This document shows positions 17,692-27,182 of a stretch of DNA of 64,000 bases, piece after piece. The translations under genes were made by a program, and so were the position numbers. The stretch lies in assembly GCA_002354805.1 (NCBI GenBank), contig DEMH01000009.1:1114311-1178310 (forward strand), written 5' to 3'. Below the pieces are notes generated by a model. It searched no databases. It worked only from the letters and a program-made list of their open reading frames with translations, and was not told where the DNA came from. Origin of the DNA: Gammaproteobacteria bacterium UBA2675 (GTDB taxonomy: Bacteria > Pseudomonadota > Gammaproteobacteria > Pseudomonadales > Pseudohongiellaceae). The first letter of the stretch is position 1; every line of letters starts with the position of its first letter.

Positions 17692-18548
17692 ACCGGTTTC
17701 CTGTTGATTGCGTACCAGGCCAATAGCAGCAGGAATATCGCTTGTGGCCAGGGTACCCATTGATTCATCTGCAAGGTAGTTGGATTAATCATTACATCAG
17801 AGAAGCCGCGAACCAGGCGGCTGACGTCACGCAGGTAAGAACTGTCCAGCAGCGATACCAGGTAGCTGGCGTAGATATAGTCAGAGGCTGCACCAATGAT
17901 CCCTTTAAGAATATCCAGAGCCAGGGTGATGCCCAGCGCTGCAACCAGCGCCTGAGTGCTGTTGCCCGCCAGCACGGACACCAGCAGTCCCATCGTGATG
18001 GCTGCTGGTAATGGGATAATCGCCAGTAGCAAACCCAGGCGCAGCTCGGTCAGTATTTCCGACGTGCCGATCAGTTCGTAGCCATCTTCGACCACCGGAC
18101 CAAAGTCCCAGATCAGCCATGCACATAGCGTGCAACTGACTAAAAGCACCGCAATGGACGCGATGCCGAGCAAATGAGCATGCACCAGCTTGACCATCAG
18201 CATGGTACGACGGCTGGCATGACGGATCAGCAGGTGACGGAGTACGCCGCTGTCTTTGTCGTTGGCAAGGCTCCATGCGGCATAACCAGCCAGCAGCAGT
18301 CCGATCAGTGTCAGTCCGGTTGCGTAGGCATCCACCAGGGTACCCCAGGCATCAGCACCTTCGATCTGCCCGGCGCCCATGCCACCAAACATCGTTTCAC
18401 TGGCCTCGCGGCTTGCCGTCAGCATGCTGGTCAATACCAGTTGTGCACAGGCAATCAGTGCGGGGAGAATAACCACCAGACGTGAGGCATGACTGCGCAG
18501 ACCTACATATATTTCCGCCCTTAACGCCACCCAGAACGAGCTGATCAT
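17688..18548 (-). CDS. ABC-2 type transporter permease
   Basis: 286 residues with six predicted transmembrane helices and a large extracytoplasmic loop between helices 1 and 2, as in the ABC-2 (NosY/YhaP-like) family. An internal stretch (LANDKDSGVLRHLLIRHASR) matches the coupling-helix region of NosY-type permeases, where the phrase KDSG is typical. It overlaps both neighbours by ATGA, so it pairs with the ATPase just upstream. Most such transporters export lipids, peptides or drugs, or drive envelope-protein maturation; the substrate is unknown. Confidence 0.9.
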   Translation of the reverse strand: MISSFWVALRAEIYVGLRSHASRLVVILPALIACAQLVLTSMLTASREASETMFGGMGAGQIEGADAWGTLVDAYATGLTLIGLLLAGYAAWSLANDKDSGVLRHLLIRHASRRTMLMVKLVHAHLLGIASIAVLLVSCTLCAWLIWDFGPVVEDGYELIGTSEILTELRLGLLLAIIPLPAAITMGLLVSVLAGNSTQALVAALGITLALDILKGIIGAASDYIYASYLVSLLDSSYLRDVSRLVRGFSDVMINPTTLQMNQWVPWPQAIFLLLLAWYAINRKPV

Positions 18549-19483
18549 GACGCCTCCTGCAGCGGGCTGTCAGCGGGTGCATTAACGATGTCCTGAAAAA
18601 CCTGATGCAGGCCGCGCCGCAGCGCTTGCAACTCGGATACTGAGATGCCAGCCATTACCAGTCGTCGGTTGATCTCGGCAGCGTCAATACCTACTGTCTG
18701 AAGGTTCAGCTGGTTCTGTTCCTGCGATGATATGCGGATGGCAGGGTCCGACTGCAGAAGCGTTGCTGCAGCGTCAGCCTTGTCGCAGACAATACGCAGT
18801 TGCGTGTCTGCGCTGCCCGCGAGGTTCTGCAGAGTTTCGGTCAGGGAGATGCGACCGTTATGCAGGATGGAAATGTGCGAACAGATACTTTCCAGATAGG
18901 CCAGCTGGTGGCTTGATAACAGGAAGCTGGTCCCGGTCTGGCTGTTCAGGTCTTTGATCAGTGCCAGAACGTCGTCTACCCCACCGGCGTCCAGGCCGTT
19001 GAAAGGTTCGTCCATGATAATAAATTGCGGTTGCCCAAGCAGCGCGTGAGCGATAGACACACGCCGGCGATTGCCCAGCGACAGCTGTCGAATCCGGTAA
19101 TGGGAGTACCGACCCAGGCCGAGCATGTCCTCGACCTCCGCCGGACTGCGAACCGGTTGCGGGCACAGCATTCTGGCGTGTGTCAGCACCTGCCTCACGG
19201 TCAGTCCGGTGTGCAGGCCCGGCGTGTCGAATATACCAACGACTGCTCCATGGCATTGCCAGATGTCGGCCGGTTGCCTGCCGAGAATCCGGACGTCCCC
19301 CGACTGAAATGACTGCATGCCCAGCACACATTCCATTGTTGTGGTTTTACCCGAACCGTTTAGTCCTACCAGCCCATGGATAGCGCCGGGTGTCACTGTC
19401 AGGTCGATGCCCTTTAAAACTTCGACGGCAGCAAACCGCTTGCGCAGGCTTGTTACTGACAGGATTGCATCCGTTGCCTTCAT
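18545..19483 (-). CDS. ABC transporter ATP-binding protein
   Basis: 312 residues with the complete ABC ATPase motif set: Walker A GLNGSGKTT (about 40-48), Q-loop, signature LSLGNRRRVSIAHALLG, Walker B FIIMDEPF and switch SSHQL. Residues beyond ~225 form the C-terminal extension common in NosF/CcmA-like ATPases. It begins a cassette of five genes, each joined to the next by a four-base ATGA overlap. Its start is 23 bases after the stop of the M16 peptidase gene, so the peptidase may be the first gene of the same transcript. Confidence 0.93.
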   Translation of the reverse strand: MKATDAILSVTSLRKRFAAVEVLKGIDLTVTPGAIHGLVGLNGSGKTTTMECVLGMQSFQSGDVRILGRQPADIWQCHGAVVGIFDTPGLHTGLTVRQVLTHARMLCPQPVRSPAEVEDMLGLGRYSHYRIRQLSLGNRRRVSIAHALLGQPQFIIMDEPFNGLDAGGVDDVLALIKDLNSQTGTSFLLSSHQLAYLESICSHISILHNGRISLTETLQNLAGSADTQLRIVCDKADAAATLLQSDPAIRISSQEQNQLNLQTVGIDAAEINRRLVMAGISVSELQALRRGLHQVFQDIVNAPADSPLQEAS

Positions 19484-19505
19484 GCCGGTTACTCCGAAAC
19501 CTGTT

Positions 19506-22500
19506 TTATTCTACAAAAACGTCGTCGACACTCAGCGTCTGCACGGTCCCCAGGCGCGAAAGCGCTTCAAGATCGATCCGATCAGTATCGCCTACAATGG
19601 AAATGAATTTGGGACGCCCTGCGACATGATTCTGCTGGAACTGCAGCATGTCTTCGAAGCCAGCGCTCTGCAATTGTGCGAACTGCTCTGGGCGCGGATC
19701 GCTGGTGTAACCGAGTCTCTGCCACGCACGAACCATTCCCGGCACTTGCCGGGCGCTGGTGGTTGCGGTGCGATAGTCGTTTATCTGCGAGCCGTATGCG
19801 TCAGCAAAGCGCTCAAATGACTGGGGCATGTTGTCGATCAGGTCCACAAACGCATCGAGCGCATCAATGGCTTTGTCGTTCTGGGTGCCAATGACACCAA
19901 GCATCAGGTTTTCTGCATCCTGGCGTCCGCCCTGCGCGTAGCGCGCGGCTGCCGAGTAGGCCAGGGCCCGGGCTTCTCGCAACTCCTGAAACACGACACT
20001 CGACATTCCAGAACCGAAGTAGTTGTTGTAGAGCGATGAGGGAACTGTCAGTGCCGGATCATAGGTCGTGTCCGGGAACTCGATACGGATCTGGGCCTGT
20101 GCAGTGTCGCGATCAATGACATAAATCTGGTTGTCCCGAATCTCGCGCGCAAACATAAGCTTCTCGGCCGGCGGCGTCATCAGTTCGCTGTCAACCTGGT
20201 GGTGCTCGGAGACAATCTCTGAGACTGTCTGCAATGGCATTGAACCCGTGTAGGAAATACTGTGTTCGTACTCCAGCAGTTGTGGGATCAAAGCCAGCAG
20301 GGTTGGCGCGTCGACGCTGCGAATCTGCTCGCTGGTCAGCGACTGCAGCATCGGCGACTCGTCTCCGTAACGGTTATAGAGATAAAGCGCCTGACTGATG
20401 ACCGCAGGGTTCTCCTTCTGGTCAGCACGCGCCTGCAACACGGTGCGTTTCAGGTCTTCGAGTGTCTGTGCGTCGCTCTGTGGATCGCTGATCAGCGACA
20501 GCATCAGTGCCAGCGACTCTTCGAACTGTGGGTCCATGCCGGCAATCGATATCTGGGTTTCGTTACTGCCAACGCTGAAACTGAAATCGCTGCCCAGCCG
20601 ATACCACTGCTTTTGCAGTTCTTCTGCCGGGTAGTCGACAGTGCCGGCCTTGTCCAGCAGCGCAGAGGCCATACTCAGAAGTTCATTCTGTTCCGTGCCC
20701 ACTTCAATGTTGATTGAGAAAGTGAACAGATCGTTTAGTTCATTGTGTGCATAATAAACAGGCACATTGGGCGCGAATTCAGCGACCTGATAGTCTGTGC
20801 CGGCTTCCAGAAATCGTGGTTCGATTTCATCATAGGGCATGGCCAGGATGTTGGCTGCATACTCTGACTGGCGAGAGGGGTCGATATTGACCGGGTCGAT
20901 TTGTGGTTTCTCTACTTCAGGGATATCTGCCGGGCCATCCAGACGGTGTACAGCCACATAGTTCTGTTCGCTGAAATAGCGATTTGCGACATCAATCACA
21001 TCCTGTTTGGTGACGCGTTCCAGTCTGCGAATTTCGCCGATATGTGTATTCCAGTCGGCATGAGACAGGAAGGCTTCGCGCATTTCGGTGACGCGGGCGA
21101 CATTGGATTCCAGCGATCGTTTTTCCATCCGTTTAAAGTCATTGACGATGGCGGGCAGAATCCAGTCTTCGAATTCACCCTGTTTGATCATCTCGATCTG
21201 CTCCAGCAGCAGTTGCTCAACTTCTCCCAGCGTCTGGCCCTCGCGAGGTACGCCCCACAGAGTCTGGGCGCCATAGTCATTATGAAATTCCGGCGAGCTG
21301 CCTGCGGCCTGCACACGCTGGCGCTGATTAAGGTTCAGGTTGATCAGACCAGCAGTGCGGTTATCGAGGATCATGTCGAGCAGCATCAGGGCTTCTTTAT
21401 CCGGGTGACCGTTGGGTACTGTACGAAAGGCCATGGTGACCTGTTCCTGGCCCGGATAGTAAACGGTGGCGCGCTCGACTTCGGTAATCGGCTCCTCCTG
21501 CCAGCTCTGGGTGCGAGGCAGAGGGCTGGACTGCCACTTTGAAAAGTGTCTGGCCACGGTATTGATGGTCTGCTCAATATCAATATCGCCACTGATAAAG
21601 ATGGCCATATTATTGGGAACATAATAAGTGTCGAAGTAATCCTGAATGTAGACCAGCGACGGATTCTTCAGATGCTCGGCATCGCCTATGGTGCTTTGCT
21701 GACCATAGGGGTGGTTCTTGTAAAGCAGGTCCGCCAGCGCGTAGTAAGATATGCGGTCGCGGTTATCCAGCGTGCGATTCTTTTCCTCGTATACCACTTC
21801 AAGTTCAGTGTGGAACAAACGGAACACAGGATTTATAAAGCGGTCTGATTCTATGGTTGCCCACTGTTCCAGGCGATTGGCCGGCAGCCCCACCTTATAG
21901 ACGGTCTCTTCGTGCCAGGTGTGTGCATTCAGGCCACTGGCCCCCATGATGCTGTATAGTTTGTCAAATTCGTTGGGGATGGCGTATTCGGCGGCTTGTT
22001 GTGACACCTGGTTGATCTGGCTGTAAATGGCAGCACGCTCGACAGGGTCCGCGGTATTGAAGTGTGTCTCGTAAAGCTCGCGAATCTGATCGAGATAAGG
22101 CTTTTCAGCCTCATAATCAAGTGTGCCCAGCTGCTGATTACCTTTAAACAGTAGGTGTTCCAGGTAGTGAGCCAGGCCGGTTGCATCTTCAGGGTCATGC
22201 TTGCTGCCGGCGCGAACCGCTATTTCTGCGTAAAATCGAGGCTCTTCAGTATTTCGGCTGAGGTAAACGCGCAATCCATTGTTCAATTCGTAAATATGGG
22301 CATTCAGCGGGTCAGTTGCATTCGGTGGATAGATGCGGGTGTACTGGGCTGTTGCCGGCTCGCCCCGGGCGGCGCCAGTGTCAGCCGGCGTCGTGGATTG
22401 CTCGGGACTGCAGGCGCTTGCCAAAAGGGCCAGTACAAATGTCACTGCCATTGCGCTGTGACTCAGGATACCGCGATTGGAGCGTGAGCCTTGAGCTGTA

Positions 22501-22514
22501 CCGTACATCTTCAT
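19506..22514 (-). CDS. M16-family zinc metallopeptidase lipoprotein, two-domain
   Basis: 1002 residues from the ATG at 22514, chosen because GGAGAA lies six bases upstream and because it places a lipoprotein signal (LALLASAC, Cys 35) at the N-terminus; an in-frame start at 22637 would add 41 mostly basic residues. The inverted zinc motif HYLEH is at 116-120 with the second Glu in the ELEVVYEEKNR stretch downstream. Two M16 halves follow (about 60-520 and 540-1000), the second inactive, as in pitrilysin-like periplasmic peptidases. It would degrade peptides in the periplasm. It lies directly upstream of the ABC/PDZ/FG-GAP cassette on the same strand. Confidence 0.93.
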   Translation of the reverse strand: MKMYGTAQGSRSNRGILSHSAMAVTFVLALLASACSPEQSTTPADTGAARGEPATAQYTRIYPPNATDPLNAHIYELNNGLRVYLSRNTEEPRFYAEIAVRAGSKHDPEDATGLAHYLEHLLFKGNQQLGTLDYEAEKPYLDQIRELYETHFNTADPVERAAIYSQINQVSQQAAEYAIPNEFDKLYSIMGASGLNAHTWHEETVYKVGLPANRLEQWATIESDRFINPVFRLFHTELEVVYEEKNRTLDNRDRISYYALADLLYKNHPYGQQSTIGDAEHLKNPSLVYIQDYFDTYYVPNNMAIFISGDIDIEQTINTVARHFSKWQSSPLPRTQSWQEEPITEVERATVYYPGQEQVTMAFRTVPNGHPDKEALMLLDMILDNRTAGLINLNLNQRQRVQAAGSSPEFHNDYGAQTLWGVPREGQTLGEVEQLLLEQIEMIKQGEFEDWILPAIVNDFKRMEKRSLESNVARVTEMREAFLSHADWNTHIGEIRRLERVTKQDVIDVANRYFSEQNYVAVHRLDGPADIPEVEKPQIDPVNIDPSRQSEYAANILAMPYDEIEPRFLEAGTDYQVAEFAPNVPVYYAHNELNDLFTFSINIEVGTEQNELLSMASALLDKAGTVDYPAEELQKQWYRLGSDFSFSVGSNETQISIAGMDPQFEESLALMLSLISDPQSDAQTLEDLKRTVLQARADQKENPAVISQALYLYNRYGDESPMLQSLTSEQIRSVDAPTLLALIPQLLEYEHSISYTGSMPLQTVSEIVSEHHQVDSELMTPPAEKLMFAREIRDNQIYVIDRDTAQAQIRIEFPDTTYDPALTVPSSLYNNYFGSGMSSVVFQELREARALAYSAAARYAQGGRQDAENLMLGVIGTQNDKAIDALDAFVDLIDNMPQSFERFADAYGSQINDYRTATTSARQVPGMVRAWQRLGYTSDPRPEQFAQLQSAGFEDMLQFQQNHVAGRPKFISIVGDTDRIDLEALSRLGTVQTLSVDDVFVE

Positions 22515-22633
22515 GTTGTTCTCCGCGTTCTGCCTTACACTTGCAAGACCATCTGAATGTCTTGTGTTCCGTCTTCGACTGCGCGCCGTCAGCTTGTTCT
22601 TCAATGTAGCGGATTTTCTGGATAAAGCTACTG

Positions 22634-23377
22634 TCACCAGTAGCTTTCATAGCTCAACTGGCCGCGTTTTCCGGGCTTATTGACCGCAAATCCTCTACCC
22701 TCAAGGACGCTGGCAGCGTCTTTAACCATGCCGGGGTTGCCACATAGCATGACGTGGCTGTTGTCGGGGCTTAGCACCAGGCCGATGTGTCGCTCCAGTT
22801 CACCGCTGCGCAGGCTGTCTGGAATGTGACCGGGCAGCGCCCCCAAAACCTTCTCGCGACTGATAAATGGGACCAGTGCAAAGCGTCCCGGGTACTCGGC
22901 TTTCAGGCGGTCAAACAGGGCCTGGTACTGGAAATCAGCCTGCACGCGAGCTGCATAGACAAGAATTACCGTCTCGAAACGAGCCCATATCTCTTCGGTC
23001 TGCAACATCGAGACGAATGGCGCAACGCCCGTGCCGGTTGCCATGAGACACAGCGTGGAGGTGTCCGCGACGTTCGTCAGTGTCAAAGAACCTGCGGGTT
23101 GACGATCGACCCAGACGGTGTCATCTGTCTGCAGCTGTGACAATCGTCGCGACAGATCACCTTCGAGCTGTGTATAAAAGAAAAATTCCAGGGGTTGCTC
23201 ACCCGGAGCACTCAGGATGGAATAGGGCTGGCCGTGTCGCTCGCCATCAATTTCCAGTGCCAGGTTGGTGTACTGGCCTGCCACAAATGGTTCGATATCA
23301 GCGTTGATGGTGAGTGAGAACAAGTTATTGGTCCAGTGTGTGACGTTTGCCACTGTGCCGGGAACCCAGTCTGTCAT
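22634..23377 (-). CDS. fpr: Ferredoxin-NADP reductase (FPR type)
   Basis: 247 residues from the ATG at 23377; an upstream frame to 23431 adds 18 residues that have no counterpart in the family. FAD-binding sequence GQPYSILSAP lies near residue 50, where most FPRs have RxYS, so the arginine is replaced. The NADP site is MATGTGVAPFVSML (about 115), and the C-terminus ends in SYESYW, the aromatic tail typical of bacterial FPR. It moves electrons between NADPH and ferredoxin or flavodoxin in the cytosol, often in the oxidative stress response. It is 119 bases from the M16 gene and divergent from the symporter. Confidence 0.92.
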   Translation of the reverse strand: MTDWVPGTVANVTHWTNNLFSLTINADIEPFVAGQYTNLALEIDGERHGQPYSILSAPGEQPLEFFFYTQLEGDLSRRLSQLQTDDTVWVDRQPAGSLTLTNVADTSTLCLMATGTGVAPFVSMLQTEEIWARFETVILVYAARVQADFQYQALFDRLKAEYPGRFALVPFISREKVLGALPGHIPDSLRSGELERHIGLVLSPDNSHVMLCGNPGMVKDAASVLEGRGFAVNKPGKRGQLSYESYW

Positions 23378-23601
23378 TACGGTGAGCCTGCAAGAGTTGA
23401 TTTGTCGGGTGATACGATGGAGATCGAACATTGTCTCATAGTTGGAAATATATTGGCACTTGACTGCAGAATTCTATAGTCTGTTGCGATCAAGGTGATG
23501 CTTGCGCCGGAGCGCTGGGGGCCGCGGTATCATTGACACACAGACAGTGGCCCAGACAAACCCAGCCCCGGCAGAGCAGGCGCAGTCCCAAATAACAAGA
23601 G

Positions 23602-24894
23602 GTGAATAACTTGACTGGCACAACATCAAAACTGCAATTCTGGTTCGACATCCCTCTCTGGAAACGCATTATTCTGGCACTGGTTCTTGGGGTGTTTGTT
23701 GGTGCCATCTGGGGTGAAGGTGCCCAATCCATCCGCTGGATAGGGGATGTATTCATCCGCCTGATTCAAATGGTAGTTGTGCCTTTGGTATTCATCACCA
23801 TTGTTGCTGGCATCGTGTCGATGGGAGACCCGCAAAAACTTGGTTCACTGGGGGTCAAGACCCTGGCCGTGTATATGCTGACGACCCTGTTTGCGATCTC
23901 CATTGGTCTGCTTCTGGCTGCTATCGTTCAGCCGGGCGTTGGAGTTGATCTGTCGGGCGCCGAGCCCGGCGCGGTGCAGGATCCTGTCCCACTGGGTGAG
24001 CGACTGATGACCATCATCCCCAGCAACCCGATTGCGGCGCTGGCCGAGGGTAATATCCTGGCGGTGATCTTCTTTGCCCTGCTGTTTGGTATCGGCATCC
24101 TGACCGTTGGTAAACCGGCCGAGACCCTCGCGCATGTGATGGATGCAGGATCAGCCGTGATGTTGAAACTGACGCACTGGGTCATGGAAGTCGCACCCTT
24201 TGGTGTATTTGCATTAATTGCCTGGGTGGCGGGCACACAGGGTGTTGCGGCACTGCTTCAGGTAGTCGGGCTTGCACTGACAGTGACAACAGCCTGTGTC
24301 CTGCAACTGGTGGTTGTGCATGGCGGCCTGATGAAGTTTGTCCTCAAGCTGAGCCCGCTGGATTTCTTTCGGGGGGCCAAAAATGCCATGCTGGTCGCCT
24401 TTTCGACCTCATCCAGTTCGGCAACGCTGCCGGTGACCATGTCGGTTGCCGAAACCAATCTGGGTATCAGGCCAGTAGTGGCCTCTACTACATTGCCAAT
24501 CGGGGCCACCATCAATATGGACGGCTCAGCTCTGTATGTCGGCATCGTGTCGGTGTTTGCCGCACAGGCGTTTGGGGTCGGTCTGGATTTTACGGACTAT
24601 CTGCTCATTGCTGCCACGACCACCCTGGTATCGATTGGTACGGCGGCAGTGCCAGGCGCTTCTATATTCCTGATGGCAGCCGTGATGGAAACTATAGGTC
24701 TGTCGCCCACTCAGATCGCCCTTGTTGTGGGTTTTGTATTGCCCTTTGACAGGCCGCTGGACATGATGCGCACAGCGGTTAACGTGACTGGCGATCTGTC
24801 AGTGGCGACGGCCGTTGCGCGCTGGTCAAATGAGTTCGATGAAGAGATATTCTCGCGCAAGAATCCGGTCTCGCCTGAGAAGATAAAGAAATAG
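23602..24894 (+). CDS. Dicarboxylate/amino acid:cation symporter (DAACS family)
   Basis: 430 residues starting at GTG 23602, with an ACAAGAGG site directly upstream. Eight or so hydrophobic helices are visible. The conserved serine-rich loop (STSSSSATLPVTM), the NMDGSALY helix breaker and the PFDRPLDMMRTAVNVTGD cation/substrate motif are all present. This family includes GltP, GltT and DctA; the Arg in DMMRTAVNVTGD is generally associated with acidic amino acid or dicarboxylate recognition, but the exact substrate cannot be assigned. It is a stand-alone gene divergent from fpr, in the inner membrane. Confidence 0.94.
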   Translation: MNNLTGTTSKLQFWFDIPLWKRIILALVLGVFVGAIWGEGAQSIRWIGDVFIRLIQMVVVPLVFITIVAGIVSMGDPQKLGSLGVKTLAVYMLTTLFAISIGLLLAAIVQPGVGVDLSGAEPGAVQDPVPLGERLMTIIPSNPIAALAEGNILAVIFFALLFGIGILTVGKPAETLAHVMDAGSAVMLKLTHWVMEVAPFGVFALIAWVAGTQGVAALLQVVGLALTVTTACVLQLVVVHGGLMKFVLKLSPLDFFRGAKNAMLVAFSTSSSSATLPVTMSVAETNLGIRPVVASTTLPIGATINMDGSALYVGIVSVFAAQAFGVGLDFTDYLLIAATTTLVSIGTAAVPGASIFLMAAVMETIGLSPTQIALVVGFVLPFDRPLDMMRTAVNVTGDLSVATAVARWSNEFDEEIFSRKNPVSPEKIKK

Positions 24895-24918
24895 CAGGGC
24901 AGTCCTGAACAGTGCTGC

Positions 24919-26277
24919 TCAGAATGACCAGCTGAGCGTAAGCCCGGCTCGGACATCCTCATCCAGGAAGGCCAGCTCGTTGTCCACTTCGGCATGCGTC
25001 AGGATCAGCTGCGCGCGCAGCTCCCAGTCGTCATTCAGGCGATAGTCTGCGGCCAGGTTGAGCAGTCCGGCATCGCCGTCGAGCTGGCTCTGCAGGGTAG
25101 CTGACAGCGTCAGCTCTTCATTCATCAGCCGATTGCTATAGCGAACAAGCAGGTCACTGCGTGCTGAACGGCGTAAATCTGTCACCGACTGTCCTGCGCT
25201 CGTATCAACCTGATTCAGTTGCTCGATCCTGAGCCCGGCACTTATCTGCTGGGTGGCACTGATGCCATACTCCAGGCCGGTTGATACGCCCCACAAATCA
25301 CCAGTGGACAATGCTGGCAGTCCGTCAGCTTCTGCAACGCTTGACAGAACGCCATGTGAGTAGGCGACATCCAGCGTCAGCAATAGCATGCCGATCGCCC
25401 GGTTGGCGCTGAGTCCCAGCAGACTGTAATCATTGATGTGAACCTGGGCCCGGCCATCACTGCCAGTAGGCGGTGTATACCGCAAAGGGTTTTCATACAG
25501 CCGGGCAGCCATGATGGCAACATCGCTGCCGGTGAATGACCGGTTCCAGCGAGTGCCTGCCTCGAACAGTGGCTTGTCTCGATGATAGTGGCCCAGTCGA
25601 AAAGGTGCTCCAGGAAACAGCGGGCTGTCCTGAACCGGTACTGGATTAAATTCAGGGTACAGATTCAGAAAACTGGACCAGTTGCCGGATTCTGAAAAGT
25701 GATCCCAGATCGCCAGCCACTGATTGAGCCGGGCATCTTCGATATCAATGATGGTGAGATCGCGGTATTCGGTGGTGTTGATGATGTCCAGCACCGAGTT
25801 GCCGACGGTTTCTCCCCACACAATGGTCTGCCTGCCAAAAGAGAAACTGTTACGGTCGCCACTGCGCTGCACAAAGAGTTCGTTCAGACGCCATTCCCAG
25901 TCGTCGCGGGTCGGGTTGTTGTATTCATAGTCACCCGGCAGGTAGGCGCGCAGCTGCGCACTGCCCTGCAGTAGCCAGCCGGCACGAAATGGATTCTGGT
26001 ATCGGATGTTGAGCGCTGTGCGGTTGTTCTCCAGTCCCCGCGCCCGAGTCTCGGTTGAACCGTCAGGCAATTGCCGTTGATGCCGGTTGAGATGCGCCAC
26101 CGTCTGATGACTGAGGCGGAAGCGGAAATTATCATTGGCATCATCAACAGAGCTGAACAGGTCGTCGTTCTGAAATGCACTGTCGTCAAACACCAGTTCC
26201 CCGTCAAACTGCGCAATGGCAGCCGAGGGCAGGCACAGGCAAACAGCCATCGCTGAGCATAACATCTTGCCGGACAT
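24919..26277 (-). CDS. DUF1302-like outer membrane beta-barrel protein
   Basis: 452 residues with a signal peptide (cleavage after AAIAQ, about residue 23). The mature protein is rich in alternating hydrophobic beta-strands and ends in SWSF, a terminal Phe typical of outer membrane barrels. The central region FSFGRQTIVWGETVGNSVLD matches the DUF1302 hallmark (G-R-Q-x-V-x-WGE). It starts two bases after the LolA-like gene stop and completes the MMPL/LolA-like/DUF1302 set, a combination found repeatedly in gammaproteobacteria and suggestive of lipid or lipoprotein transport to the outer membrane. Confidence 0.88.
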   Translation of the reverse strand: MSGKMLCSAMAVCLCLPSAAIAQFDGELVFDDSAFQNDDLFSSVDDANDNFRFRLSHQTVAHLNRHQRQLPDGSTETRARGLENNRTALNIRYQNPFRAGWLLQGSAQLRAYLPGDYEYNNPTRDDWEWRLNELFVQRSGDRNSFSFGRQTIVWGETVGNSVLDIINTTEYRDLTIIDIEDARLNQWLAIWDHFSESGNWSSFLNLYPEFNPVPVQDSPLFPGAPFRLGHYHRDKPLFEAGTRWNRSFTGSDVAIMAARLYENPLRYTPPTGSDGRAQVHINDYSLLGLSANRAIGMLLLTLDVAYSHGVLSSVAEADGLPALSTGDLWGVSTGLEYGISATQQISAGLRIEQLNQVDTSAGQSVTDLRRSARSDLLVRYSNRLMNEELTLSATLQSQLDGDAGLLNLAADYRLNDDWELRAQLILTHAEVDNELAFLDEDVRAGLTLSWSF

Positions 26278-26279
26278 TG

Positions 26280-27182
26280 TCAGTCTACTTGCTCTCGCAG
26301 GCGGCTCAGTTCAGCTTCCCTGAAAGCGACGTCGGTCAGGGTACGCGGTGTCAGAAACTGCGCCGGGATATCGAGCCCGGTGTTGATCTCCAGGATCGCC
26401 ATATTGGACAGGCGGTTGGCCACCAGATTCATCATGGTCAGTGAGCGCGCTACCCAGGTGCCGTTGATCTGTTCGACACGCGATGCCATCAGCCGTTTGA
26501 TTTCCCGTCCCTGGTCGTCATACATGTCGGCACGCAGCACCACAAACCGTTCTTTGTCGACATACTGCACAGTGCGGGCATAACGGGTCTTGCGGGCTCG
26601 CTCGGCATTGGGGACGGTTTCAATCTTCCAGACATCGCGACCGGATTCGCTTGTCTCCTCCAGAATCGAAATCTGGTAATCCTCAAGTTTGCCGGTATCC
26701 TGGTCTTCGGTGGTGAATTCCGAGCCGAAAATGGAGGCCGCCTCGGAATCATCGTCGGAATTGCCACTGGCAATACGTTTTACCTGACCAAGCGCTGACA
26801 GATACAGCCAGGTCTCATTGTCCCGCTCAGGGTCATCATAGGTGTAACTGAGCATGCCTACGCCGCGTTCGGCAGGTGGTTCCAGCACGATAGAGATGGT
26901 CTGCGTGTCGCGGTCGTCGGGCCCCGTGTTAATACCGACTGATTCAATGGCCTTGATACGGGGGCGCTCTGCACAGGTAATCTGGTTGTTCTGGAGCCCA
27001 AAACGACAGCTGGAAAGCTGGATCCGATTAAATGCGGCATCGGTTGTCGCGCGCTGGTTCTCCTCGACACGTTCCAGTATCTCGCGCCCTGTCAATTGCG
27101 CCTGGGCGCTGCTCATGGTCACCAGTAGTATGGAGACGATGGCGAACCAGTATCCCCTCTGAGTCTGCCGTGTACCAATCAT
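26280..27182 (-). CDS. LolA-like outer membrane lipoprotein-sorting protein
   Basis: 300 residues with a signal peptide (about 1-29, cleavage near SSAQAQ). The mature part has the half-barrel pattern of LolA-like (DUF4292/LolA-related) proteins, including YTYDDPERDNETWLYLSALG and a KRIASGNSDDDSEAASIFGS segment typical of the MMPL-associated subgroup. Its start overlaps the MMPL transporter stop by ATGA and it is two bases from the DUF1302 gene. It probably receives a lipid or lipoprotein from the MMPL transporter in the periplasm. Specific cargo is unknown. Confidence 0.88.
   Translation of the reverse strand: MIGTRQTQRGYWFAIVSILLVTMSSAQAQLTGREILERVEENQRATTDAAFNRIQLSSCRFGLQNNQITCAERPRIKAIESVGINTGPDDRDTQTISIVLEPPAERGVGMLSYTYDDPERDNETWLYLSALGQVKRIASGNSDDDSEAASIFGSEFTTEDQDTGKLEDYQISILEETSESGRDVWKIETVPNAERARKTRYARTVQYVDKERFVVLRADMYDDQGREIKRLMASRVEQINGTWVARSLTMMNLVANRLSNMAILEINTGLDIPAQFLTPRTLTDVAFREAELSRLREQVD

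Noticed and set aside
20901..21542. 213-residue frame antisense to the M16 peptidase
   Set aside because: Shadow of the peptidase frame with no family pattern.
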